Origin: a virus
Virus record (IMG/VR): IMGVR_UViG_3300006102_000005
Location: 1-31,786 of that record
DNA: 31,786 nucleotides
Strand: one strand, 5' to 3'
The notes beneath the pieces were generated by a model. That model saw only the letters and a program-made list of their open reading frames with translations. It had not been told where the DNA came from and did no database searches. This document shows, piece after piece, positions 1-7,188 of this stretch (position 1 is its first letter; the number at the start of each line of letters is the position of its first letter). A program made the position numbers and the translations under genes.

Positions 1-223
1 CGTTGGCCGCGCGCAGTGCGACCAATTCGCGGGCGAGAGCTGCGTTCACCTTGCGCATTTCCTCCAACTCCTTCGCACCGCCACGCATCACCAGATCGAG
101 CATCAAATGCGCCCGATGCGGATTCTGCAATTCGCGCCGCCGCGCCTTGTCCGAGCGGATGTCCGCGATCAGCCCGTCGATCCGCTGCACCAACGTCGGC
201 GCCGTGGCGGTGTCTCCGCTCAT
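1..223 (-). CDS. Unknown early protein, partial (runs off the left edge)
   Basis: The reading frame begins with ATG at 223-221, overlaps the stop codon of the Gam-like gene as ATGA, and stays open for all 74 remaining codons to the window edge. The visible N-terminus starts MSGDTATAPTLVQRIDG and is helical and charged, with a stretch rich in Arg, Glu and Leu (RSDKARRRELQ) and no signal peptide. The tight coupling says it is the next gene of the leftward early operon. Its family is not recognisable from this fragment. In Mu-type phages the genes after gam are mostly small accessory early genes, so this is probably one of those. Confidence 0.6.
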   Translation of the reverse strand, partial: MSGDTATAPTLVQRIDGLIADIRSDKARRRELQNPHRAHLMLDLVMRGGAKELEEMRKVNAALARELVALRAAN

Positions 224-777
224 TTCGCGATCTCCTGCACGGTGCGCGCGGTCTGGAGTTCGAGCTTCGGTTCCACGAAGAACGCCTCGTCCTGGACGAC
301 GGCGACCCCGAACTGGCGCTCCTCGCCCACGAGCATGTTCCCGGCGGTCACGGCGGCGATGATGGCCTCCTTGTTCACTTCCTCCTTCGTGCGGATGAAG
401 CCGGCGACGGGAGCGCCGAGCCCGCGCAACTTTTCCAGCACGCGATCCCACGTCCATTTGGCGAGCGTCTTCAGCTTCGGCGTGCCGGTGCGATAGCCGA
501 TCGTGCCATGCAGCAGGTCGATGCTCTTGCGCTGCTTTGGAAATTCGGCGGGATTCGCAGAGGCCCACGATTCCAGCAGCGCGGTCTTCTCCTCGATCTG
601 CTTGCCGAGCGCCGTCAGCGGAGCCTCGTATTTTTCGCGCGCCGCCGTCAGCTCGCGGTCGAGTTCGTTCTTCTGTGCGCGCTGCTCGATCGTCAGCGTC
701 GCGATCTCGCCCAGGATTTCCTCCGCGCGGGCGCGGGTGATGATGGTCGTCGGGAGTTTGATTCGGTTGGTGCTCAT
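220..777 (-). CDS. gam: Mu Gam-like host-nuclease inhibitor (DNA-end protection protein)
   Basis: This 185-residue protein resembles the Mu Gam family, dimeric proteins that bind double-stranded DNA ends and shield them from host exonucleases. What is visible fits. A long charged helical segment lies at about residues 15-70 (ARAEEILGEIATLTIEQRAQ), followed by the conserved-looking stretch KSIDLLHGTIGYRTGTPKLK and the WTWDRVLEKLR region near residue 115. The length is close to the family norm of roughly 170-180. I chose the ATG at 777 rather than one 14 codons upstream because the bases just before it form an A/C-rich leader (CCAAACCCAAACCAACACCC) like that of other genes here. It lies directly after the MuB-like gene, as a replicative transposition module would predict. 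Confidence 0.88.
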   Translation of the reverse strand: MSTNRIKLPTTIITRARAEEILGEIATLTIEQRAQKNELDRELTAAREKYEAPLTALGKQIEEKTALLESWASANPAEFPKQRKSIDLLHGTIGYRTGTPKLKTLAKWTWDRVLEKLRGLGAPVAGFIRTKEEVNKEAIIAAVTAGNMLVGEERQFGVAVVQDEAFFVEPKLELQTARTVQEIAK

Positions 778-815
778 TGGGTGTTGGTTTGGGTTTGGTT
801 GGAAAAAACGCGCGC

Positions 816-1862
816 TCATTTCGACGGCACCAGGTCGAGCTGCTTCTGCACGAATTGGATCGCCGCCTTCACGTCCTCGATGGTCGGGTGGCGCGAGTCG
901 CCGGCGGTGGCGTCGATGCGGGCGATGACCCGCGCGACGAAATCCATCGCGCCGAAACTATTCGCCGCCTTCGCGAGCAGCAGCGCGGATTCCTTCGCGT
1001 CGCCGTTCAGCCCGGCGTCCGCGAGCACGCGCTGGCACTCCGCGCTTGTTAGCGGGCTCCAGCGATAGACGGTGTGGATGCGACGCTGGAGCTGGCTCCA
1101 TTCGGTGTAATACCGCTTCATCTTGTCGAAGTCCGCGGGCGTGAGCCCCACGACGACCGTCCACTCCGTCTCGTTCAGCACGTCCTTCACGAGATTGATG
1201 CTGCGCGGGCCGAAATAATTCCCCTCGTCAATCGCGAGCACCTTCACGCGGCCCTTCATCGCGTTGATCATCTCGCTGCGCGCCTCGCCCGCGCTGGCGA
1301 ATTTGCCGGTTACGCCGAGCGCGCCCAGGATGTCGCGCGCCGCGTAGAAATACGAGCCGTGCCACGCCTCGTTCGCGTTCACCGCGGTCACATCCTCGCG
1401 CGCCTCCAGCTCCGTGAAAAAGCGCGTCTTGCCCGCGCCGGTCGGCGCCGCGAAAAAGATCAGCCGGTTCTGCCCCTTCTTCGTGAGGCATTCCCTCACC
1501 GAGGCAAAGAGCGCCGCGAAAAGGTCGAACTCGTAAAACTTCCCGCCATCGGAAAGCGTGGCCAGCCGCGCGATGCGGCGGCGGATGGAGATGAGCGCCT
1601 CGCTCAATTCCGCGAAGGTCTTCTTCACATCCTTCGCCTCGTAAAACCCGCGCGTCACCTTGCTATACGTCGCTTCGCTGTAGGTCTTGATCCACTGGTC
1701 GCAAAACTCCTTGTTCGAGAGCGGCACGCCTTCGCGGCCAAGGTGTCGCTGGCATTCCAGCAGGCCGTCCACGATCGCCTGCTGTTCGTGCGTGTAGGTG
1801 GTCCGGGTGCGTTCGGTTTTGAGGTCGGGTTTCGTGGGGGCTTCGATGGTGTGTGTGCTCAT
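816..1862 (-). CDS. AAA+ ATPase, MuB-like transposition protein
   Basis: The 348-residue product has a Walker A motif APTGAGKT at residues 139-146 and a Walker B motif LAIDEG at about 209-214. This is the AAA+ arrangement used by MuB-like transposition ATPases, which coat target DNA and activate the transposase. An N-terminal segment at about residues 22-75 looks like a helix-turn-helix domain, as in MuB. It follows the transposase gene and precedes gam, the Mu order. A start at 1943 would overlap the transposase stop and add 27 residues including eight Thr-Gln pairs. Those pairs are just the translation of an AAACCC repeat. Since AAACCC-rich sequence precedes other early start codons, I prefer 1862, but the longer form cannot be excluded. 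Confidence 0.87.
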   Translation of the reverse strand: MSTHTIEAPTKPDLKTERTRTTYTHEQQAIVDGLLECQRHLGREGVPLSNKEFCDQWIKTYSEATYSKVTRGFYEAKDVKKTFAELSEALISIRRRIARLATLSDGGKFYEFDLFAALFASVRECLTKKGQNRLIFFAAPTGAGKTRFFTELEAREDVTAVNANEAWHGSYFYAARDILGALGVTGKFASAGEARSEMINAMKGRVKVLAIDEGNYFGPRSINLVKDVLNETEWTVVVGLTPADFDKMKRYYTEWSQLQRRIHTVYRWSPLTSAECQRVLADAGLNGDAKESALLLAKAANSFGAMDFVARVIARIDATAGDSRHPTIEDVKAAIQFVQKQLDLVPSK

Positions 1863-1870
1863 GGTTTCTT

Positions 1871-1918
1871 GGGTTTGGGTTTGGGTTTGGGTTTGGGTTT
1901 GGGTTTGGGTTTGGGTTT
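1871..1918 (-). repeat. Eight perfect AAACCC hexamers upstream of the MuB-like start
   Basis: Eight exact copies of the hexamer GGGTTT on the plus strand (AAACCC in the direction of transcription) end eight bases before the ATG of the MuB-like gene. The array can act as an unstructured A/C-rich mRNA leader or, if translation starts at 1943, encode a Thr-Gln run. Changes in copy number would be in steps of six bases and would not shift the frame. Confidence 0.95.
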
Positions 1919-1933
1919 TGTCCTGGGGAAAAA

Positions 1934-4048
1934 TCAGAGCCATGCGGCGGCGGGGTCGGCCTTCGGTTTGCGCGTGGCGGCGTCTTTCAGCGTCTCCTTC
2001 ACGAGATCCACCTTGCGCGTCTCCTGCACGGCGCGTTCAACCTCCGTGCGCGCGGCCTGCACGGCCTCCACCGCCTCCAGCGCGGGCGTCGTGCCGCGGC
2101 GCGCGTTCGGCGCGAGCAGGCCGTTCTCCTCGGCGACCTGCACGTTGTTCGCGTGCGCGGCGCGCACGGCCTCGCGCTGCTCCTCCGTCGCCTTCGTCGC
2201 GAGTTCGTAGCGGTGATTGAAGTGCGCCTCCTTGCGCGCGAAGAACGCGCTCCGCGTGCCGGCATCCGCGTCGCGCCGCAGCTTGCCCTCGCTCGCCCAG
2301 GTCAGCAGGTATCGACGGTTTTTTCCATCGGCGCCGGAGAAAAGATGGATCACTTCGCCATCGGGCCGGTAAAAGCCGCACACCTGCTCGCCGGGCTTCA
2401 GGTCGCCGGGCTCGCCGAGGAAGCGGAATTTCTTCCCGCCCTTGTTGAATTCAAACGCGCCATCCTTCCCGATGCGGTCGATCACCATGCAGTCCTCATA
2501 AAAGATGCTCATCGCTCCCGAGGGCGGCACCAGGAAACGCCCCTGCGCGGAGAGCCGCGCCTTGCGCTCCTCGCGCGTCTCGGGCCGGTCGAAAAATTCC
2601 ACATACTCCGCGAGGTTGTCCTCCGTCACATGCGGCATCGCGGCGAGGAAAGCCTTCAGCTCGTGCCACGGCGCGGGTTCCGCCCGCGTGAAGCCGCGCG
2701 GCCTCCACTCCGTCACCCGCTCAAATCCCTCGCACGTATGATTCGGATTGCGATGGATGCGCTTGAGCGCGTCGAACGTCTCGCGCCACACCTCGTTCTC
2801 CCGCAGATACCCGGTGATGATCCGCTGCTGCTCGTGCGGCGGGAGCTGCACGATCAGATCATCGAGCCGCTTCGCCTCCTGCTCGCGCCCGTAGTCCAGA
2901 GCCGGCGCGTGGTCGCGATCCTTCCCGCTCTGCCCGATGAGATGCGACATCTCATTTTTCAAAATCGAATGGCATCCTTCGTGTCCCGCCTTCGCCTTCG
3001 AGTTCCCGCGCATCCGCTCGCGCCAGCCCTGCATGGATTCGCCTTCCATCCGGTTGAAATGCACCACGACCTGACCCTCGGTGATCGTCTCCAGCATCCG
3101 CGCCTGCGCCGCCGTCAGCGTCGCCGTGCCGTTTTCGCAAAGGAGGTGCATCTGCCAGTCGAGCGGCCATCCATGCTTCTCGAAAAACATCCCGATGAAC
3201 CATAGGAAATCCCGGCTCGTGAGCTGCTCCCAGGTGCCGTCATTCCGAGGCGTCCGCGCCCGCTGGATAAATGTCCGCTCGTCGTAGTAGCTCGCCGAAA
3301 ATTCCCACGCGCCGAATTGAAGCACGCGGCACGGGCCGCACCCCGGCACATGCGTCCGCACGTCGAGCCATACATCGTCCACGCTCACATGCTCCATCCA
3401 CCGCGCACCCTCGCGCGTGCCGGGGATGCCCGGCAGCAGCGCGCGGCCCGCCTGCGTGCCGTGGCGCACCATTTCCACCACGACGGGATCGATCTTCACG
3501 CGGCGGAGATTGTGCTCCTGCAAGCAGCGCGGCAGATACCCCGCATCCGGCGGCGGGCACTGCGGATTCCCGTCCGCGTCCGTCATGCCAGGGATCGCAA
3601 ATTTCGGATCGCCCGTGCGCCACCACGAGCGCCATTGCGCATGGATCGCCTGGATGCCGCGCATCAGCGTCCGCTGCGGCTTCAGCAGCTCCTTGCGCAC
3701 CCAGTCCTCCGTGAGCGGATGCAGCTTCGGCTTGCGCGCCTCGGGAAATTTCCGCTTGTCCAGCAGCCAGCGCCAGTCGCGCCCCGCCGACTCCCATTCC
3801 GCATGAAGCCGCTGGAGATACTGCCAGCTCCATCCGTCCCGTCCCTTTTGCGCCACCGCCCGCGCTCCCGCGTGGCGGTTCGGTGCCGCGGAGATCCGCA
3901 GCATCGCGTCGTGCAAATCCCGCACTTCCTCCGCCGCCTCCGGGTTCGCGGAAAAGTAATGGAAGAACTCCGCGCGATCCGCGTCGTCGGTAAAGGTCAG
4001 CGGTTTGCGCTTCGGATCTGTGGGTGGCAAGAGCGATAGAATCTTCAT
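1934..4048 (-). CDS. MuA-like DDE transposase
   Basis: This 704-residue protein is the candidate DNA strand-transfer enzyme of the element. The family joins the phage ends to target DNA with a metal-binding D, D, E triad in an RNase H fold. Candidate residues are Asp224 or Asp225 in EHVSVDDVWLDV, Glu305 in LLCENGTATLT (a position that is normally Asp), and Glu357 in GNSKAKAGHEGCHS. The first 200 residues look like the helix-turn-helix and end-binding region, and about residues 540-630 (FEFNKGGKKFRFLGEPGDL) resemble the beta-barrel that follows the catalytic core. Length is near MuA (663 residues). It starts 13 bases after the stop of the upstream DUF3102-like gene with no Shine-Dalgarno site. 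The MuB-like and Gam genes follow. Confidence 0.87.
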   Translation of the reverse strand: MKILSLLPPTDPKRKPLTFTDDADRAEFFHYFSANPEAAEEVRDLHDAMLRISAAPNRHAGARAVAQKGRDGWSWQYLQRLHAEWESAGRDWRWLLDKRKFPEARKPKLHPLTEDWVRKELLKPQRTLMRGIQAIHAQWRSWWRTGDPKFAIPGMTDADGNPQCPPPDAGYLPRCLQEHNLRRVKIDPVVVEMVRHGTQAGRALLPGIPGTREGARWMEHVSVDDVWLDVRTHVPGCGPCRVLQFGAWEFSASYYDERTFIQRARTPRNDGTWEQLTSRDFLWFIGMFFEKHGWPLDWQMHLLCENGTATLTAAQARMLETITEGQVVVHFNRMEGESMQGWRERMRGNSKAKAGHEGCHSILKNEMSHLIGQSGKDRDHAPALDYGREQEAKRLDDLIVQLPPHEQQRIITGYLRENEVWRETFDALKRIHRNPNHTCEGFERVTEWRPRGFTRAEPAPWHELKAFLAAMPHVTEDNLAEYVEFFDRPETREERKARLSAQGRFLVPPSGAMSIFYEDCMVIDRIGKDGAFEFNKGGKKFRFLGEPGDLKPGEQVCGFYRPDGEVIHLFSGADGKNRRYLLTWASEGKLRRDADAGTRSAFFARKEAHFNHRYELATKATEEQREAVRAAHANNVQVAEENGLLAPNARRGTTPALEAVEAVQAARTEVERAVQETRKVDLVKETLKDAATRKPKADPAAAWL

Positions 4049-4061
4049 GGCAAAAAACGGT

Positions 4062-5066
4062 TCAGCGTTTCAGCGACTTCGGCGCGTGCTCCGCCCGCTC
4101 CTTTGCCAGTGCGTCGAGATGCCCGGCGAGATCCGCCACCGCCGCACGCATCGCCGTGAGTTCGTCCGCCGTCGCACTCACGAAATACTTGCGATCGATT
4201 CCGAGATGAAGTGCCGGCGTGATCTGCTCGCACCAGGATCGCGCATCCTCCTCAAACTGCATCGCGTCGCGTTCCTTCTGCGTGAGCCGCAGCTCGTATC
4301 GCGGCACCTCCGCCTTCGCGCGCTTCAGCACCTCGGGTGGCAACGATTGCAGCGAGCCACCCACGACGCACGCAATGAGTTCTTCTGCCTGCTCAGGGTA
4401 TTCCTGACGTAGCCAGCGCGACAGCACCGCCATGCTCGGGCGGAACCCGCCGGGATTGTTCCGCCGTCCGTCGCCCTCTTCCTTCAGTTCCAGTTCGAGC
4501 TGATAGGCGGAGCGGTTGCCCACCCAGGCCGCGACGCGCGCCACGAGCGGGTTTGCAAGGTCGAGCTGATGATTCGCCGCCGCCTCCAGCGTCGCGGCAA
4601 GATCGTGCGTGAGCGCATCAAAAGTAACCCTAGGGTTACTTTTGGCAAAGACATCCGCCAGCCGCATGTATTTGGCGGAGGTTTTCTTCGTCTTCGGGAA
4701 GTGCTCCTTCAGCCACGCGCCGAACTTTCCGTGCCCGAGTTTCAGCTTCACCTCCGTGAGCACCAGCCCCTTCATCGTCGCGCAAATGCCGCTCAGCTTC
4801 GAGTAATTCTCCTGCGCCGCATCCAGCCCGCGGAACGCCTCGCCGAGCTGCGGCACCGTGAGATCTTTCAGTGCGACGGAATGCGCCGCGACCGGAGGCA
4901 TCGCGTCCAGCCGGGCCAGCGTGAGCGGTTCGCGTTTCGATTGCGCGGGCCGGTTGCGGGCGCAGTGCGCCGATTTCCGGTGCGCGGCGAGTCCGCGTGG
5001 CATGATATTGTTCTGCCCGCAGTCCGGGCACGTCGCGAGTTCTTCCGTGGTGGTTTGGGTGTCCAT
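4062..5066 (-). CDS. Zinc-finger, DUF3102-like early phage protein
   Basis: The 334-residue product begins with a classical C2H2 pattern, Cys13-x2-Cys16-x12-His29-x4-His34, likely to bind zinc and perhaps DNA. The middle part (KLGHGKFGAWLKEHFPKT, then KYMRLADVFAK) resembles the DUF3102 group found in phages and plasmids, whose function is not established. The C-terminal third is helical and charged. ATG at 5066 is used here. A TTG three codons upstream would overlap the previous stop as TTGA and is also possible. A 26-bp perfect DNA palindrome (4619-4644) sits inside the gene and encodes the residues around SNPRVTF. Position just before the transposase suggests a helper or regulatory role, which is inference. 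Confidence 0.75.
   Translation of the reverse strand: MDTQTTTEELATCPDCGQNNIMPRGLAAHRKSAHCARNRPAQSKREPLTLARLDAMPPVAAHSVALKDLTVPQLGEAFRGLDAAQENYSKLSGICATMKGLVLTEVKLKLGHGKFGAWLKEHFPKTKKTSAKYMRLADVFAKSNPRVTFDALTHDLAATLEAAANHQLDLANPLVARVAAWVGNRSAYQLELELKEEGDGRRNNPGGFRPSMAVLSRWLRQEYPEQAEELIACVVGGSLQSLPPEVLKRAKAEVPRYELRLTQKERDAMQFEEDARSWCEQITPALHLGIDRKYFVSATADELTAMRAAVADLAGHLDALAKERAEHAPKSLKR
4619..4644. repeat. 26-bp perfect palindrome inside a coding region
   Basis: Every base from 4619 to 4644 pairs with its symmetric partner. The left half is CAAAAGTAACCCT and the right half is its exact reverse complement. It is clearly more AT-rich than the flanking DNA. It is a possible binding site for a dimeric protein or a cruciform. 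The terminal runs of four A/T bases are too short, and the fold too loop-less, for a convincing terminator. Confidence 0.95.
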
Positions 5067-5071
5067 AAAAT

Positions 5072-5596
5072 TCAATGCCTCTCCTCCGCGTCTCCGCGTC
5101 TCTGCGTTTCACCTTCCGTGCGGGTCAGCACATCCGCCGCGCGCCGCAGCCCCGCCAGCCGCCGACGCTCGATCCCGCGGGCTATCAGCTTCTTCCCCGC
5201 GTCGATGAACGCATCCCCGCTCCGATAGATTTCCTCCGCGCTCGCGAACCGCTCCAGCACATACCCCTCGCTGCCGGGATGACTCAGCACCGCCGGCGTC
5301 ATCGAGGCGAGCTTCCGCACATACCGTTTGTTGTCCTCGCAGTCCTGCCAGCCGAGCACCGCGCAGAGCTGCGCCGCCGTCCGGTGCGCGCCATCCGCGA
5401 GCGCCCTCACGAGCGCATCGCAATCCTCCGCCTTGCGCTCCGGCGAGCGCCGCATCTTCGATCCCAGCGGCAGTTCAATTTGGAATGCGGACAATCCTGT
5501 CCGCGGCGCACCCTGGAAATGTTCCGCCGCCAGCGTGACGTGCGCCGGTTCATCGTAGGCCAGCGGGCTGGCCGGGGCATTCATCGGCGCGCTCAT
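5072..5596 (-). CDS. Unknown early protein with a winged-helix-like core
   Basis: The 174-residue product is not a family I can name. Residues 54-110 (RKAEDCDALVRALADGAHRT, then QLCAVLGWQ, then RYVRKLASM) have the rhythm of a winged-helix DNA-binding domain, and FASAEEIYRSGD follows. The start ATG overlaps the stop of the upstream gene as ATGA. The last dozen residues (ETQRRGDAEERH) are encoded by a dispersed GCGTCTCTGCGTT-type repeat, so the natural C-terminus may have been extended when the repeat inserted. A small GCGGACA hairpin also lies within the gene. The gene lies mid-operon between small unknown genes and the zinc-finger protein. Confidence 0.65.
   Translation of the reverse strand: MSAPMNAPASPLAYDEPAHVTLAAEHFQGAPRTGLSAFQIELPLGSKMRRSPERKAEDCDALVRALADGAHRTAAQLCAVLGWQDCEDNKRYVRKLASMTPAVLSHPGSEGYVLERFASAEEIYRSGDAFIDAGKKLIARGIERRRLAGLRRAADVLTRTEGETQRRGDAEERH
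5078..5113. repeat. Dispersed GCGTCTCTGCGTT-type repeat (single arm)
   Basis: Bases 5078-5113 read CTCC GCGTCTCC GCGTCTCTGCGTTTCACC in short blocks. The same motif occurs as a single arm near 8819-8842 and as an inverted pair at 23616-23711. Such sequences are known, from memory, as dispersed intergenic repeats in several environmental phyla. Here the repeat forms the 3' end of a coding region. Confidence 0.7.
5487..5504. repeat. Short GCGGACA hairpin within a gene
   Basis: GCGGACA and TGTCCGC form a perfect 7-bp stem around the loop ATCC. It is inside the winged-helix-like gene. It may be a small dispersed repeat rather than a regulatory structure. Confidence 0.6.
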
Positions 5597-6024
5597 TTCC
5601 GTCCTCCCTTGAGCCGTGAAAGTTCCGTCTCGATTTCCGCGATCTGCGCGCGGCTCAGATTCGCGAGCAGCGACTTCAGCCGCTCCATGAAAAGCGGCGC
5701 CTGCGGCCGTCCGTTCCGCAGCGCCACCATCCCGCCCTCCAGCGCCTCGCGCGCCATCTGCAATTCGACGCTCCGGGCCGTCAGCCGGATCTCCGCGCGA
5801 TCCACTCCCACGCGCCGCTCGGCCTCCAGCCAGGTCGTCGGGCGTTCGAGTTCGGCATAGATGCTGTCGACGCCCTTATACCCGAGCGCCTTCGCGGCCT
5901 CGTCGGGCCGCACGGTGATCTTCGCCGGTCCCCACGGGAGCAGGAAATTCAGCCAGCCCTGCTGGCGGATCTCCTCGCACATCGCGCGGAGCTGCTGATC
6001 GATCGTGGCGGGTTGCGCGTGCAT
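5593..6024 (-). CDS. Unknown early protein
   Basis: The 143-residue protein begins MHAQPATIDQQLRAMCEEIR. I choose this ATG because it lies 2 bases after the stop of the upstream membrane-protein gene, while upstream in-frame sequence is just that gene read in another frame. It contains TVRPDEAAKALGYKGVDSIY, which looks like a helix-turn-helix or excisionase-type segment, and a helical C-terminus (RAQIAEIETELSRLKGG). Its stop overlaps the next start as ATGA. A DNA-binding role is possible but unproved. No further family is recognisable. Confidence 0.65.
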   Translation of the reverse strand: MHAQPATIDQQLRAMCEEIRQQGWLNFLLPWGPAKITVRPDEAAKALGYKGVDSIYAELERPTTWLEAERRVGVDRAEIRLTARSVELQMAREALEGGMVALRNGRPQAPLFMERLKSLLANLSRAQIAEIETELSRLKGGRK

Positions 6025-6026
6025 GT

Positions 6027-6215
6027 TCACAGCGGGCTTCCGTGCGTCAGCCCGGCCATCGCGCACACGGCCCACACCAGCGCGGCGAGGGCGCCGGAAA
6101 AAAGGGCGAGGATCACGATGGCGAGCAGCCACGAGACGATCTCCGTGGCCACGTCCGCGGCGACATCGCGGATGCGATGCAGGGTCGAGGGCACGTCCGA
6201 GAAATGGCGTTTCAT
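6027..6215 (-). CDS. Small single-span membrane protein
   Basis: This 62-residue protein has a short charged N-terminus (MKRHFSDVPSTLHRIRD) and one strongly hydrophobic segment at about residues 26-54 (IVSWLLAIVILALFSGALAA onward), so it is probably an inner-membrane protein. It lies 7 bases downstream of another small membrane protein and 2 bases upstream of the next gene. Early phage membrane proteins sometimes act in superinfection exclusion or host control, but nothing in the sequence says which. It is too short for family assignment. Confidence 0.6.
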   Translation of the reverse strand: MKRHFSDVPSTLHRIRDVAADVATEIVSWLLAIVILALFSGALAALVWAVCAMAGLTHGSPL

Positions 6216-6222
6216 GGCGCGT

Positions 6223-6531
6223 TCAGCGGCGGGAGGTCAGGCAGGCCGCGAAGACCGCCGCGAGGAACACCGGGCCGGTCACGACGCCGAGCACGCACAC
6301 CACGAGGAACGTCTCGTCCAGGTTGCACCACACATGCACCGCCAGCGCGCCGGCCAGGGCCAGCACGAGCGCGCCGGTGAGCGCGATCAGCGTGTCCGCG
6401 CGGCGCTCGCGACGCCGCTTCTCGCGCGCCTCCGCCATCTCGCGTTCGCTGTGGTAACGGCGCAGCAGCGCCGCGCCGGAGCGCGTGTCGCGCCGCCGGG
6501 CTTCCTTCGTCATCTCAGTCGTTGATTTCAT
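6223..6531 (-). CDS. Small two-span membrane protein
   Basis: The 102-residue product has a basic, charged N-terminal half (EAREKRRRERR) followed by two hydrophobic segments at about residues 45-65 and 75-97. The ATG at 6531 is chosen because an AAACCC-rich leader (positions 6532-6566) directly precedes it. That leader is also the coding sequence for the Asn-Pro-Lys-rich tail of the upstream gene, whose stop lies 17 bases inside this gene. The basic cytoplasmic face and paired membrane helices fit an inner-membrane protein of unknown role. No family is recognised. Confidence 0.62.
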   Translation of the reverse strand: MKSTTEMTKEARRRDTRSGAALLRRYHSEREMAEAREKRRRERRADTLIALTGALVLALAGALAVHVWCNLDETFLVVCVLGVVTGPVFLAAVFAACLTSRR

Positions 6532-6934
6532 CGGTTTCGGGTTTTGGGTTTGGTTTTGGGTTTGGGTTGCTGAAATTCTCGTGCGCGAAATACGCCGCCT
6601 CCGCGCGGAGCACGCGCTCGCGCATCGCATTGCCCGCATCGCCGACCGCCATCCCCGCGCGCACCACCGCATCCCACACCTCGCGCGGCAGCGCCTCGCG
6701 AGCGCTGTCGCCGCAGTCCGCGAGATAATTCTCCCACCACGCCTCGATCAAATCCTCCGCCGGGGCGATCCGTGCCTCCGCGGGCGAAGCCTCGGGCTCG
6801 GGCTCGGGCGGGATCACCGGCAGCATCGCGAGAATGTCCTGCACTCCATCCGCGCCGAGTTCGCGCGAGAGCCACGCGGCGAGGGTGCCGACCGCGCGGG
6901 TGAGCTTGCGGATGTCTGCTTTCACGGCGTTCAT
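6515..6934 (-). CDS. Unknown early protein with Asn-Pro-Lys-rich tail
   Basis: The 139-residue product starts MNAVKADIRKLTRAVGTLAA and contains an acidic, Pro-Glu-rich linker (PPEPEPEASPAEARIAPAED) and then a helical domain with WWENYLADCGD. The last 20 residues (NPNPKPNPKPETDEIND) are translated from the AAACCC-type leader of the next gene, so the same bases probably serve both coding and leader functions. Its ATG overlaps the stop of the upstream gene as ATGA. I do not recognise the family. Confidence 0.62.
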   Translation of the reverse strand: MNAVKADIRKLTRAVGTLAAWLSRELGADGVQDILAMLPVIPPEPEPEASPAEARIAPAEDLIEAWWENYLADCGDSAREALPREVWDAVVRAGMAVGDAGNAMRERVLRAEAAYFAHENFSNPNPKPNPKPETDEIND

Positions 6935-7188
6935 CGTGCCGCTCCTTCCATGCGGGCGAGATATTGCCCGATTCCGCCCGTGCCCGTCGCCGCCTCCGCC
7001 GCCTCGCGGTGGAGCTGCGCCTGGCAGGAGTGTTGCATCGCGAGGTCGAGGTCGCCGGAATCCATCGCCCGCCGCGCCGCCGCCGCCTCGCGCGCCTCGC
7101 ACCTGCGCAGTTCCGAGATCCGCACCTCATCCCCCTTCAGCGAAAGCCCGAGGGCAATCGCATCGCCAGTGGTCTTTAGCGCGGTCAT
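6931..7188 (-). CDS. Unknown small helical early protein
   Basis: The 85-residue protein MTALKTTGDAIALGLSLKGD is followed by an Ala-, Arg- and Glu-rich helix (ELRRCEAREAAAARRAMDSG). Both ends are coupled: its ATG overlaps the previous stop as ATGA and its own stop overlaps the next ATG in the same way, which is the main evidence that it is translated from this start. There is no signal peptide or recognised motif. Confidence 0.58.
   Translation of the reverse strand: MTALKTTGDAIALGLSLKGDEVRISELRRCEAREAAAARRAMDSGDLDLAMQHSCQAQLHREAAEAATGTGGIGQYLARMEGAAR

Noticed and set aside
1871-1918. GGGTTT array as a telomere-like element
   Set aside because: It is a short leader repeat inside a phage operon, not at a chromosome end.
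1853-3205. A 450-codon plus-strand frame opposite the MuA/MuB-like genes
   Set aside because: No motif, and it runs through the GGGTTT array. The minus-strand genes explain the region.
4619-4644. Palindrome as a bidirectional intrinsic terminator
   Set aside because: No proper loop, T-runs of only four bases, and it lies within a coding region read through by the early operon.
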